From contig NZ_CP150274.1 in the NCBI RefSeq assembly GCF_037977055.1, positions 1,488,001-1,552,000 on the forward strand: a DNA stretch of 64,000 nt. Direction: 5' to 3'. Made by a program: the position numbers and the translations under genes. How positions within the stretch are numbered: the stretch's first letter is position 1; every line of letters begins with the position of its first letter. This DNA is from Paenibacillus sp. FSL K6-1096 (GTDB lineage Bacteria; Bacillota; Bacilli; Paenibacillales; Paenibacillaceae). Positions 1-8,481 of the stretch are shown piece after piece. Below the pieces are notes generated by a model. The model was not told where the DNA came from. It saw only the letters and a program-made list of their open reading frames with translations, and ran no database searches.

Positions 1-190
1 GCGGCGCCCCGATGGTGTACCAGATCAGCTCCACCGGCTTCTCCGATGACGTAGCAGGCTTGTTGCTGCCTGAAGCGGCTTCCCCGCCAGTATTAGCCTT
101 GTTCGTGTTCCCGCCGCAGGCGCTAAGTGCCAGCGAAGCAGTTAAAAGCGTTGTCATCATCAAGGAGAAGTGTTTCTTTTTCTTACTCAT
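1..190 (-). CDS. Sugar ABC transporter substrate-binding lipoprotein, N-terminal part
   Basis: Only the first 63 codons lie inside the window. The start codon is at 190 and the gene runs off the left edge. The product begins with a lysine-rich n-region, a hydrophobic stretch and a lipobox (LSAC) that puts the lipidated cysteine at residue 25. A Gly/Ser/Asn-rich linker follows, then PVELIWYTIG, the usual first beta strand of family 1 carbohydrate-binding proteins. It lies downstream, on the same strand, of a YesM/YesN two-component system and a GH85 enzyme, so it probably captures a glycan fragment released outside the cell. The specific sugar is inference. Confidence 0.8.
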   Translation of the reverse strand, partial: MSKKKKHFSLMMTTLLTASLALSACGGNTNKANTGGEAASGSNKPATSSEKPVELIWYTIGAP

Positions 191-329
191 TTACTGTACC
201 CCCTTTAAATTAGCTGTCCGGGAATCCTGGTCTGCCGGGTGCTCCCCGCTGTCGTTCCCGTGAGCTATACCTTAACTTTATAAGATGAAAGCAGTTTCAA
301 ATAGAAGAGAAACTATATATATTCAGGTA

Positions 330-366
330 TGAAATAAAGAAAATAAGCTGCCCTGTAAAGGCAGGT
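330..366 (-). terminator. Weak hairpin after the yesN-like gene
   Basis: CTGCC (348-352) and GGCAG (360-364) form a short stem. On the minus strand it is followed by a T-rich run. It lies just beyond the stop codon of the response regulator and before the lipoprotein gene. The stem is short, so this is a tentative terminator or attenuator. Confidence 0.4.
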
Positions 367-400
367 TTATCCTTCTTCCGGAATTTCAAACAGGGCTGCC

Positions 401-1918
401 TCACAGCAGCCCCTTGAATTCTGTCGGCGAGATGCCCACATATTTCTTGAATTGTTTGTAAAAGTAGCCCATTTCCCAGTAGCCCACATTCCTCGCAATC
501 TCCTGCACCTTGAGGTTCGTCGTGCGGAGCTGCTCCTTCGCCTTATCAATGCGGTAGCGGTTCATATACTCTGCAAAGGATTCGCCGGTCGTCTTATGGA
601 ACAGCTGTCCCAGATATACCGGATGGATGTTGAACATGAAGCCCAGCTTCTTCAGCGACAGGTCCTCATTGTACGATTTCTCAATATAATTCAGCACCTG
701 GTTCACCACCGGGCTCTTCAGCTCCCGGTCCAGCAGCTCAATGATGCTGGCCGCGGTCTGCCGGAGCGCAGCGGATAATCCGGGCAGCGAATTCGCCCTG
801 CGGACCGCCGTCAGGCTCTCGGCAATGCATTCACGCTCGGTCTCACTGCGGATATCCTTGATCAGCACACGGAAGAACAGAATCCATTCCAGCGACATTT
901 CTTCCAGCAGCCCGGGCGTTAACCCTTCCATGCCCGGAGACGAGAAATAGAGCTCCAGCCGCTCCGACAGTCCCTCCAGATTCTTGGACATAATAAGCTT
1001 CGCATATTCGCTCCAGTCCTCCGGCAGCACCGCCTGCAGATCCTCCTTCCGGTCCTTGAGCTGCTCATAATAGATGGTGCTCTGCTCCGGGTGGATCTCC
1101 AGGAACTCCTGCGCCTGCTTTGCCTGCTCATAGCTGGACGGTGCAGCGTCCACCCCGTCTACACGCATGCCTATCGCTGCGCGCACCCTCTCCCCGTCCG
1201 TGCATAAGCCGGCAATCTCCTGCAGCATGAACGCCATCTCCGCCGCTCCGCCGGAGGCTTCTTCATAGTTATGTATCAGCACCAGATCATTGTCCGAGTC
1301 CCAGAACATGAAGAACGAAGCCTCAGCGCCGATCCGGTCAGACACCCTCTTCCTGAAGGCCTCCGTGGCCGGCTCCACCTGCAGCAGGGCCACCTGCACA
1401 TAACGGCTTGCAAGCGGCAGGCCGACCAGATTGAGCCGCTCGGAGCGCTCCTTGGGATCAATCTGCCCCCGCAGCCAGCGCAGCAGCACATTATCCTTCA
1501 GCACGGAATTCGTATATTCCCACCACTCCGCATCCAGCCTGGTGACGTTCAGCTTCTCCACAATTGTCTCCAGCGTCCGCTGGAACTCCTCCAGATTAAT
1601 CGGCTTCAACAGATAGTTCTCGATTCCGAGCGACAGGCCTTCCTTCACATACATGAATTCATCGAAGCCGCTCAGCACCACTACCTTCATATCCGGGCGG
1701 AATTCGCGGACAGCGCGGATCAGCTCAAGGCCGGTCATCACCGGCATGGAGATATCGGTAATCAGAATATCGGCAGGCGTCTCCCGCAGCCGCTCCAGCG
1801 CCTCCTGCCCGTTCTCCGCCTGTCCTACAATGGTGAGGCCAAGCTGCTCCCAATCCAATATATCCTGCAGGCCGCTGAGAATGAACGGCTCATCATCGAC
1901 AATAAATACCTTATACAT
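401..1918 (-). CDS. YesN-type response regulator, receiver plus AraC DNA-binding domain
   Basis: The product has an N-terminal receiver domain with the acidic pair near residue 8 and the phospho-acceptor Asp (ITDISMP) near residue 55. A long middle region follows, and the last ~100 residues form an AraC/XylS double helix-turn-helix ending in GYFYKQFKKYVGISPTEF. The ATG at 1918 is preferred because AAGGAGG lies 9 nt upstream; an in-frame ATG at 1924 is only 3 nt from it. The 5' end overlaps the upstream histidine kinase gene, so the two are cotranslated. By family it should activate the neighbouring ABC transporter genes in response to an extracellular glycan. Confidence 0.9.
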   Translation of the reverse strand: MYKVFIVDDEPFILSGLQDILDWEQLGLTIVGQAENGQEALERLRETPADILITDISMPVMTGLELIRAVREFRPDMKVVVLSGFDEFMYVKEGLSLGIENYLLKPINLEEFQRTLETIVEKLNVTRLDAEWWEYTNSVLKDNVLLRWLRGQIDPKERSERLNLVGLPLASRYVQVALLQVEPATEAFRKRVSDRIGAEASFFMFWDSDNDLVLIHNYEEASGGAAEMAFMLQEIAGLCTDGERVRAAIGMRVDGVDAAPSSYEQAKQAQEFLEIHPEQSTIYYEQLKDRKEDLQAVLPEDWSEYAKLIMSKNLEGLSERLELYFSSPGMEGLTPGLLEEMSLEWILFFRVLIKDIRSETERECIAESLTAVRRANSLPGLSAALRQTAASIIELLDRELKSPVVNQVLNYIEKSYNEDLSLKKLGFMFNIHPVYLGQLFHKTTGESFAEYMNRYRIDKAKEQLRTTNLKVQEIARNVGYWEMGYFYKQFKKYVGISPTEFKGLL

Positions 1919-3737
1919 CTGCATTCTCCTCCTTCAGCGGGTATGGAAAAATAATCGTAACCTCTGTTCCCGCCCCTTCCTCACTGTCCAGCAGTACCCC
2001 GTAGGGCTTGCCGTACATCAGCCTCAGCCGCTCATGAATGCTGCGCAGCCCGAAGGACTCAGATCCGGACACTTCGCCGTGATCCTCCAGCGCCTCGCGC
2101 AGCCCGGCCAGCCGCTCTTCAGCAATTCCCTTGCCGTTATCTGTTATGACCGCCCGGATATGCTCCGGCTCCGGTGTAATCACAATACGGATCACATTAT
2201 CCGACTGTCCGGTCCGCATACCATGCAGCACATAGTTCTCGATGACCGGCTGCAGCGACATTTTGAGCACAGGAAGCTCCTCCAGCTCCGGATTGCATTC
2301 AATAACATAGGAGAACCTGTCCTTGTACCGGATGCGGAATAATTCCAGGTACAGGCGGCAGGCCTCCAGCTCATCCTTGAACGTATATTTCAGCTTCGGA
2401 CGGACGTACGACTTGAACAGCATCGACAGGCTGTAGATCATCTCACCCACATCCTTCGCGCCGCTCGATATCGCCCGCATCCGGATAACTTCCAATGTAT
2501 TATACAGAAAATGCGGATTCACCCTGGCCTCCAGCGTAGCGATCTCCGTATGCTTCTGCTTGATTTCTGCCTTATAGACCTGGTCAATGTACTGGTTCAG
2601 TTCATCTAACATACTGTTGAAGCTTTTGGCAATCTGGCCTAATTCATCTTCCTTGCCGTCCACAATCCGGATATTCAGATCTCCGTTCTTGACTTTGCGG
2701 GTGAAGCGGATAATGCGGTGGGTCCGTTTGGCAAAATTAGAAATGAACATTGCGGGCAGCAGCACAGCGAACAGAATACAGACGAGGGCGATGGATAGAA
2801 TGGTGCTCTGTGCACTGCTGTAGGTCTCGGCCAGCTCCTTTTTGGAGATCATACTGACTACCGTATACCCGGCCTGGCTCTGGGTCTGGCTGGTAACCAC
2901 CATTCCATCCACGGTAACCTCCTCGCCGGCGTTCATTCCTTGCAGCTTCGACAGCTTCCGGCCGTACCCCTTCCCAGAGGAATCGAAGATCACTTCATTC
3001 TGGGCCGAGAGCACAAGGATGTCACCTTTGAAATCCTCCTTATAATTATTCATCGCCTGCCAGATCGCATCGGAATCGAAGTAGACCAGCAGCTGGCCGA
3101 TATTGAGCAGCGAGGACTTGTTGTTGATCGGTATTTTCACAGAGAACATGGGGGCTGCCTGCATGCCGATACTCTTCAGCACCCAGATATTCGGAACCGA
3201 GACGACACTCTCTTCCCCCAGCACCATCGAATCGGGAACGAAGGAATGGGCCGCATTGGTGGAGATCCGCTCGAATTGCCTGCGGTTGTCGTAATAATAC
3301 ATCACCTGCTGGTTGGCGCTGTACAGAATCAGGCCGCGGATATCGGGATCATCGTCAATCTTGTTCTGGAAATATTGAATGGCGTTCGAGGTAGACTGTT
3401 CTCCCATCAGATAGCGGTCCAGCCGGTGCTCGATATAATCGCTTAAGGGATTCTCCAGCAGAAAGGTCGTATTGCTCGCCAGACTTGCGTCCCTGTAGAC
3501 ATCGCGGAGCATATCCTGGACGGATTGATATTTGCTCTCCACATAATTGCTGATGCTCTCCATACTCTTGCGCTGGATGTCCATCTGGCGCTGCACCGCC
3601 GAATCCGAGATCAACAGCAGCACCAGATAAGAGAAGGCAATAATCGTTGCAATGAAGATACAGGACACGATCAGTGTGAAGCGCAGGAATATATTATCCT
3701 TAAAATATTTGCGGTACAGCGAAAGGCTTCGCATCAT
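1911..3737 (-). CDS. YesM-type sensor histidine kinase
   Basis: This 608-residue membrane kinase has an N-terminal transmembrane helix, an extracellular Cache-like region of about 250 residues, a second membrane helix near residue 300 and a HAMP linker. The His_kinase domain follows, with the phospho-acceptor in NPHFLYNTLE. The HATPase domain carries the N box (VIENYVLHG) and the DNGKGI box. Tandem ATGs at 3737 and 3734 follow AAAGGAGGTGA; either could be used. It overlaps the response regulator gene by a few bases and lies downstream of the GH85 gene. It probably senses a sugar or a binding-protein complex at the outer face. Confidence 0.92.
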   Translation of the reverse strand: MMRSLSLYRKYFKDNIFLRFTLIVSCIFIATIIAFSYLVLLLISDSAVQRQMDIQRKSMESISNYVESKYQSVQDMLRDVYRDASLASNTTFLLENPLSDYIEHRLDRYLMGEQSTSNAIQYFQNKIDDDPDIRGLILYSANQQVMYYYDNRRQFERISTNAAHSFVPDSMVLGEESVVSVPNIWVLKSIGMQAAPMFSVKIPINNKSSLLNIGQLLVYFDSDAIWQAMNNYKEDFKGDILVLSAQNEVIFDSSGKGYGRKLSKLQGMNAGEEVTVDGMVVTSQTQSQAGYTVVSMISKKELAETYSSAQSTILSIALVCILFAVLLPAMFISNFAKRTHRIIRFTRKVKNGDLNIRIVDGKEDELGQIAKSFNSMLDELNQYIDQVYKAEIKQKHTEIATLEARVNPHFLYNTLEVIRMRAISSGAKDVGEMIYSLSMLFKSYVRPKLKYTFKDELEACRLYLELFRIRYKDRFSYVIECNPELEELPVLKMSLQPVIENYVLHGMRTGQSDNVIRIVITPEPEHIRAVITDNGKGIAEERLAGLREALEDHGEVSGSESFGLRSIHERLRLMYGKPYGVLLDSEEGAGTEVTIIFPYPLKEENADV

Positions 3738-3748
3738 TCACCTCCTTT

Positions 3749-3801
3749 ACACAAGAAGCGCTCCCCCCTGCGAGTGGTGACAGAGGGTGAGCGCTTTGTG
3801 T
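3749..3801 (-). other. Long hairpin between GH85 and kinase genes
   Basis: An imperfect inverted repeat has AAGCGCTC and GAGCGCTT as its core arms, extended by an ACA/TGT outer stem. It lies in the 104-bp gap before the kinase start and close to its ribosome site. There is no T-tract, so it may be an attenuator or RNA-processing hairpin that lowers kinase expression relative to GH85. This role is inference. Confidence 0.45.
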
Positions 3802-3841
3802 ATGTTGTGCAGAATTGGCGGAATCTATTCCCTATTATGCC

Positions 3842-6649
3842 TTACTGCATGGCTTGGCCTCTAAGGTATACAGGCTGCGACTTGTTGCCGCTGTAATCCT
3901 CCATGACCACGGTAACTACTGCTGCGGTAGAATTGAAGCTTAACGCAGCCTTCGTCGTGCGGCCGCGGATGATCATCGGCTTCATGCCCGCAGTGCCGGA
4001 CAGGTACGTTACCGGGAATGACCGGTTCAGGCCGTCTTCGTTAATGTACATATACCGCCAGTCACGGGTGCTTGGCATCGGCAGATTCAGCGTATTCCCG
4101 TTCCAGGACCAGTTCCCGGCATAAGGCTCGGACACCTTGTCGGTGAACGTTCCGTTATAGGTTATTTTATCGGTATTTCCGGCCTGAACGGTTACGGTAT
4201 ACTCATCTCCGTTAACCGGCATATTCTGGAACAGCGCTGAGGTTGCTCCCTGGGGTACGGTCAATTCTCTCGATACCGGCTGCGGTGTGGTAGTCCAGTT
4301 GACCGATTTCACCGTAACCTTGATATTACCCTGTGCTGCGGCGGGATTGGTCCACTTCACCAGGAAGTCTCCATTCGCAGCAGACTCGGCAGTAACTTTG
4401 GACACCCCAGCATTCAGGTCGAAGGACAGCGTGGCTGGATCGCCCTCCAAGCCGTCTGCGCCTACTGCCGCTACCTTCAGAACGCCGGATTTGGCCGGAA
4501 GCTTCTTGATATAGAAGGTCTCATCATACTTCCCGCCCAGGAAGATATCATTCACATAGACATTATATTGCTTCACTTTGCTGTAATCGGGGTCCATGCT
4601 CCACTTCACGATCATCTCATCCGTGCCGGACAGTGCCTGTGCAATGGAGAGACCGGCAGGAGCAGATGGCTTGACCGCCGACCCGTCATGAATCCGCAGC
4701 TGGCCGATGTTGATCTGGTAATCGGCTGCTGGAGCGGCTCCAGGGGTGAACACCAGGCCGAAGGCCGCGATCTCCCGTCCCGCATACGCGCCAAGATTCA
4801 GCTCGGCTGTTGTCCAGCCTGTCGTGTGCTTGCCGCTGTCCGCAACCGGAAGCTTAACCACTTGATTCGGATTATCGCGGAAGATGAGTCCTGCGCTAAG
4901 CACAGAGGCATCGTCTGCTGACGGCTTGTTGTAGGTGATGGACAGCTTGGAATCAGCTTTTACAGCAAGATTGCTCTTATAGAGGCGCAGGAAATTCTCG
5001 CTGTTCAGATTCCCGCTTACCGCCAGCGAGCTGCCGCCGTTATAGCCGCCAAGTTGCTGGTAATTCACGCGCGAATTGGCCGTCTGGTCATAGTCCGGGC
5101 CGTAATCGAAGTCTACGCTCAGGCGGTTGCCTGTAGTATCCTGCCACCACTGCCAGGTGACCGGAACATCCTGCAGGCTCATATTGGACCACTCTTCCCC
5201 GCTGGATACGGCCCCGTTCTTGTAATAGGCAAGGCCGTGGCCGGTATTGAAGCTGGTATAGAAGTTGGAATCCTTCACCACCGAGCGCTCGGCAATGACC
5301 GAAGCGATCCCCGGCCAGTACCGGTTATCGGCATATACGTCGGATACCGTATTGGACGAGGATACGGCTGTATTCTTCGGATTCACCTGCGGCCCTGACC
5401 ACCATAGCTGCTCGCGCAGGTTCGTCATCCACTGGTATTTGTTATCCGAACGGTTCGAGACAGGCCAGGATTTGTTCATATCCTCATCCAGGCCTGCATG
5501 GACGAAGTCGGCTCCGAGCGTTGCCAGGCTGAGCCGCGGAATACCGCCGGACAGCTTGCTGCTCAGCGCTGTTCCCTGCACGCTTGTGAAGCGGTCGCGC
5601 CCGGCTTCAAGTCCGGCAAAGCCGGTCTCAAAGAGATTGTAGTCCGTTCCTTGAGCCGCGTTGAAGGTATTGAGGTAATTCGCAGCTGAAGTGATCTGTG
5701 AGCTGCCCATGCCGTAATCGAAGAAATATGAATTCGAGACCTGTTTGTTGTCCTCTTTGTCATAGAGCATGGATATATTGTTATTATTGAAGGTTCTGGC
5801 GAAGACATTGGCTCCCGTCGCCGTATTCAGGGAATCATACCACTGCACATACAGCCCGCCCTCCTGCAGCACCTTCAGGAAGTCGATATAGTCGGGAATA
5901 TCGGCTGTTGCCACATTCGGATTCTGTTCCTCCTGATTGAAGAAATACCCGTCGTAGCCGAAGTATTCGGCCATTTCAATCATTTTCTCGGCCACCGGGA
6001 ATTTCCCGTTCGCATCCTTCACGATCATCTGCTTATAGGTCTGCTGCCCCCGGTCATTGTTCGAGAAGAACACCCCGGCCAGCGACAATACCCCGTTCTT
6101 GTGCGCAGCATCGGTATAGGTCGGATTAGGAATGTTCAGGATGCCGAATTCGAACCATTTCTGCTGCCAGTCGGACTGGGCCAGATCGTCGTAGTATTCG
6201 CGCGGCGTGTAGGCTGTAGCGGTGCCGTGCCAGTAAGAGTAATAGTCAATGTACTGCCAGAAGTTGAAGTGATATTGCGCGAACTTGTTGGTGTACGGGG
6301 CATTCTCAATAAAAGCATTGCCATAATCGCCCGCCACATTCATCATCTGCACCGCCGGATTCAGTGCCGGATTGGCCTGGGTCGGCTGGAAGGGTGCAAT
6401 CCGCTGCTGCAGGGGAACCCGGGAGCGCAGCAGCGCCGCATCCTGATCTCTCTCTGGACTCCAGTCTGCAATGTGCTGGCTGGTATAGCCGTGTACACTT
6501 GGCTGATTAGCCCCGTGGGCGCTGTCGCCCTTGAACGGCCAGGTGTCTCCGGCCATCGCCGTCTGCGGCAGCAGCGTCACCAGCAGCGCTGCGCCCAATA
6601 CCGCTGAAGTCAGCTTACGAATTCTGTGTGTCCGGGATGTAGCTACCAT
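3842..6649 (-). CDS. Secreted endo-beta-N-acetylglucosaminidase, GH85
   Basis: The 935-residue protein starts with a signal peptide ending near residue 33 (QTAMA). The GH85 catalytic barrel follows, with YWHGTATAYTPREYYDDLAQ early on and the active-site strand GYFFNQEE. There N238 and E240 match the Asn that positions the substrate acetamido group and the general acid of Endo-A/Endo-D. Fibronectin-like beta-sandwich domains fill the C-terminal third. GH85 enzymes cut the chitobiose core of N-linked glycans, releasing oligosaccharide from glycoproteins. There is no sorting signal or SLH domain, so it is probably secreted free. The start has AGGAGAG 6 nt upstream. Downstream kinase, regulator and binding protein suggest one utilization locus. 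Confidence 0.92.
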   Translation of the reverse strand: MVATSRTHRIRKLTSAVLGAALLVTLLPQTAMAGDTWPFKGDSAHGANQPSVHGYTSQHIADWSPERDQDAALLRSRVPLQQRIAPFQPTQANPALNPAVQMMNVAGDYGNAFIENAPYTNKFAQYHFNFWQYIDYYSYWHGTATAYTPREYYDDLAQSDWQQKWFEFGILNIPNPTYTDAAHKNGVLSLAGVFFSNNDRGQQTYKQMIVKDANGKFPVAEKMIEMAEYFGYDGYFFNQEEQNPNVATADIPDYIDFLKVLQEGGLYVQWYDSLNTATGANVFARTFNNNNISMLYDKEDNKQVSNSYFFDYGMGSSQITSAANYLNTFNAAQGTDYNLFETGFAGLEAGRDRFTSVQGTALSSKLSGGIPRLSLATLGADFVHAGLDEDMNKSWPVSNRSDNKYQWMTNLREQLWWSGPQVNPKNTAVSSSNTVSDVYADNRYWPGIASVIAERSVVKDSNFYTSFNTGHGLAYYKNGAVSSGEEWSNMSLQDVPVTWQWWQDTTGNRLSVDFDYGPDYDQTANSRVNYQQLGGYNGGSSLAVSGNLNSENFLRLYKSNLAVKADSKLSITYNKPSADDASVLSAGLIFRDNPNQVVKLPVADSGKHTTGWTTAELNLGAYAGREIAAFGLVFTPGAAPAADYQINIGQLRIHDGSAVKPSAPAGLSIAQALSGTDEMIVKWSMDPDYSKVKQYNVYVNDIFLGGKYDETFYIKKLPAKSGVLKVAAVGADGLEGDPATLSFDLNAGVSKVTAESAANGDFLVKWTNPAAAQGNIKVTVKSVNWTTTPQPVSRELTVPQGATSALFQNMPVNGDEYTVTVQAGNTDKITYNGTFTDKVSEPYAGNWSWNGNTLNLPMPSTRDWRYMYINEDGLNRSFPVTYLSGTAGMKPMIIRGRTTKAALSFNSTAAVVTVVMEDYSGNKSQPVYLRGQAMQ

Positions 6650-6718
6650 GATTCACTCTCCTCATTCTTCAGATTGATGAGAACGCATTCATAACAACTG
6701 GATGAATCTTCCTTCTTG

Positions 6719-6734
6719 GTTGATGGTTATCAAC
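6719..6734. promoter_or_regulatory. Perfect inverted repeat upstream of GH85
   Basis: GTTGAT-GGTT-ATCAAC is a perfect 6-bp dyad 70-85 bp upstream of the GH85 start. Its position fits an operator, but the binding protein is unknown. Confidence 0.35.
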
Positions 6735-6871
6735 GTTACTATATAGCAGCTCATGAGGGGACTGATAGAAGCGAAATTAAAGATTCGCTGGGCAAATTAA
6801 AGAAAAGTGCAGGGTAGGGGGCCGGAATGGCTATCCTACTGTGCTGACTAGTTACTCTATTAACTACCTGC

Positions 6872-7404
6872 ATCTGGCCCAAACGCCTCCACTGCCGCCA
6901 TTGTGTTCGCTTTTCCGCATACATTTCGCCCAGACGCTTCCGCTGCCGCCATTGTGTTCGCTTTTCCGCATACATTTCGCCCAGACGCCTCCACTGCCGC
7001 CATTGTGTTCGCTTTTCCGCATACATTTCGCCCGCGCGCCTCCGCTGCCGCCATTGTGTTCGGTTTTCCGCATACATTTCGCCCACACACTCCGCGCCTG
7101 CACATTGTAATCGGTTTTTCGACTACATTCGGCCCACACACTCCGCGCCTGCTCAATGTAATCGGTTTTTCGATTACATTTGGCCCACGAACCCCACGCC
7201 AACACAATTTAGTCAGTTTTTCGACTACATTTGGCCCACACACTCCGCGCCTGCACATTGTAATCGGTTTTCCGACTACATTCGGCTCGCACAGCACCAC
7301 TTGACGCATTGTAATCGGATTTCCGACTACATTCCGTCCACACACCCCACGCCAGCACATTGTAATCGGTTTTCCGACTACATCTGCCCCACGCACACCC
7401 TTGC
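6872..7404. repeat. Tandem array, 10 units of exactly 51 bp, stem-loop core
   Basis: The core (TTGTG/TTGTA/ATGTA) begins at 6901, 6952, 7003, 7054, 7105, 7156, 7207, 7258, 7309 and 7360, a strict 51-bp pitch. The first four units carry a GTTCG...CGCATAC core and the last six an AATCG...CGACTAC or CGATTAC core. The best unit (7156) folds into an 8-bp stem (TGTAATCG / CGATTACA) around a GTTTTT loop. C-rich linkers such as GGCCCACACACTCCGCGCC separate the cores. Open frames run through the array only because 51 is a multiple of 3, and none has a ribosome site. The array fills the gap between the GH85 5' end and the GH43 3' end. Confidence 0.9.
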
Positions 7405-7410
7405 CACGCC

Positions 7411-7440
7411 AAAAAGCAGCCCCGCAAGGAGCTGCTTCTT
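7411..7440 (-). terminator. Terminator of the GH43 operon
   Basis: On the minus strand an AGCAGCTCC / GGGGCTGCT stem with a TTGC loop is followed by a run of T. It lies about 50 bp after the stop of the second GH43 gene. Confidence 0.85.
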
Positions 7441-7485
7441 ATTTGCCTCATATGTTACTTACTTTCATTCCATAAGTCCGCCAAC

Positions 7486-8481
7486 CTACTCCGCATCCGG
7501 ATAAGGATTGATCTTCTGGATCGTGCCGTCCTCGTTGTATTTCAGCTCGGAGTACTTCACACAACGCTTGTGGTTGACGCCTTCCGACAGGGAACTGTCG
7601 TGATAGAACAGATACCATTTGTCTTCAACCTGCACGATCGAGTGATGGGTTGTCCAGCCGATAACCGGGGACAGGATCTCGCCCTTGTACGTGAACGGTC
7701 CCATCGGGTTCTTGCCGACCGCATACACAAGCTTATGCGTGGTTCCTGTTGAGTAGGACAGGTAGTAATCACCGTTATATTTATGCATCCATGGGCCTTC
7801 AAAATATCTGCGGTCCTCGTCCCCGGCCAGAATCGGGTTACCGTCTTCATCGACAATCGAGATCTCGGCAGGCTTGCCCTGGAAGGACAGCATATCGTCG
7901 CTTAGCAGTGCAACCTGCGGTCCAAGTGCAGGCTGGTCGGGAGCCGGTCCTTCCGCATCCGCTACGAAGCTGCCAGTCTGCCATTTCTCCAACTGACCGC
8001 CCCAGAGTCCGCCGAAGTAGATATATGCCTGGTTGTCGTCATCCACCAGTACGGCCGGGTCAATACTGAAGCTGCCTTCAATATAATTCGGCTGCGGCGT
8101 GAACGGGCCTGCCGGAGACTCCGAGGTGGCCACACCCAGGCGGAAGATGCCGTCATGGTCGCGGGCCGGGAAGAACAGATAATAAGTGTTGTTCTTATAA
8201 GCGGCATCCGGTGCCCAGAGCTGCTTGGAGGCCCACGGAATATCTCTCAGATGGAGCGCTTCGCCGTGATCGACCACCGGGGAATCGAAGTTGTCCATCG
8301 AGAGGACATGATAGTCTTCCATCTTGTACTGGTCGCCGTTATCATTGCTCGGCTCATCATGATCGAGGTCATGGGAAGGATAAATGTAGATTTTGCCCTC
8401 ATAGACATGGGCGGACGGGTCCGCAGTGAAGATGTGGGTTACGAGCGGCTGGTGGGGCTTAGGTGGTTGTTGTTGGTTCAT
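7486..8481 (-). CDS. GH43 glycosidase (arabinofuranosidase/xylosidase type)
   Basis: This 331-residue single-domain enzyme has no signal peptide, so it is intracellular. The five-bladed propeller motifs are visible: TADPSAHVYEGKIYIYPSHD near the N terminus (general base Asp), SIDPAVLVDDD (pKa-modulating Asp) and YFEGPWMHKYNGDYYLSYS (general acid Glu). GH43 enzymes remove arabinose or xylose from hemicellulose-derived oligosaccharides; substrate cannot be fixed from sequence. Its start overlaps the stop of the upstream GH43 gene by 4 bp, so the two are translationally coupled and share the regulated promoter near 10129. Confidence 0.88.
   Translation of the reverse strand: MNQQQPPKPHQPLVTHIFTADPSAHVYEGKIYIYPSHDLDHDEPSNDNGDQYKMEDYHVLSMDNFDSPVVDHGEALHLRDIPWASKQLWAPDAAYKNNTYYLFFPARDHDGIFRLGVATSESPAGPFTPQPNYIEGSFSIDPAVLVDDDNQAYIYFGGLWGGQLEKWQTGSFVADAEGPAPDQPALGPQVALLSDDMLSFQGKPAEISIVDEDGNPILAGDEDRRYFEGPWMHKYNGDYYLSYSTGTTHKLVYAVGKNPMGPFTYKGEILSPVIGWTTHHSIVQVEDKWYLFYHDSSLSEGVNHKRCVKYSELKYNEDGTIQKINPYPDAE

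Noticed and set aside
6872..7404. Possible CRISPR array
   Set aside because: The sequences between cores are themselves repeated and C-rich rather than unique spacers, cores vary, and no cas genes are present.
6860..7451. Long open frames on both strands encoding 17-residue repeats (for example with MRKSEHN or CGKANTM motifs) in the 51-bp array
   Set aside because: All frames are open because 51 is divisible by 3. There is no ribosome site, and the conserved element is a DNA stem-loop. At 22421 and 47871 the same repeat does not keep comparable frames.
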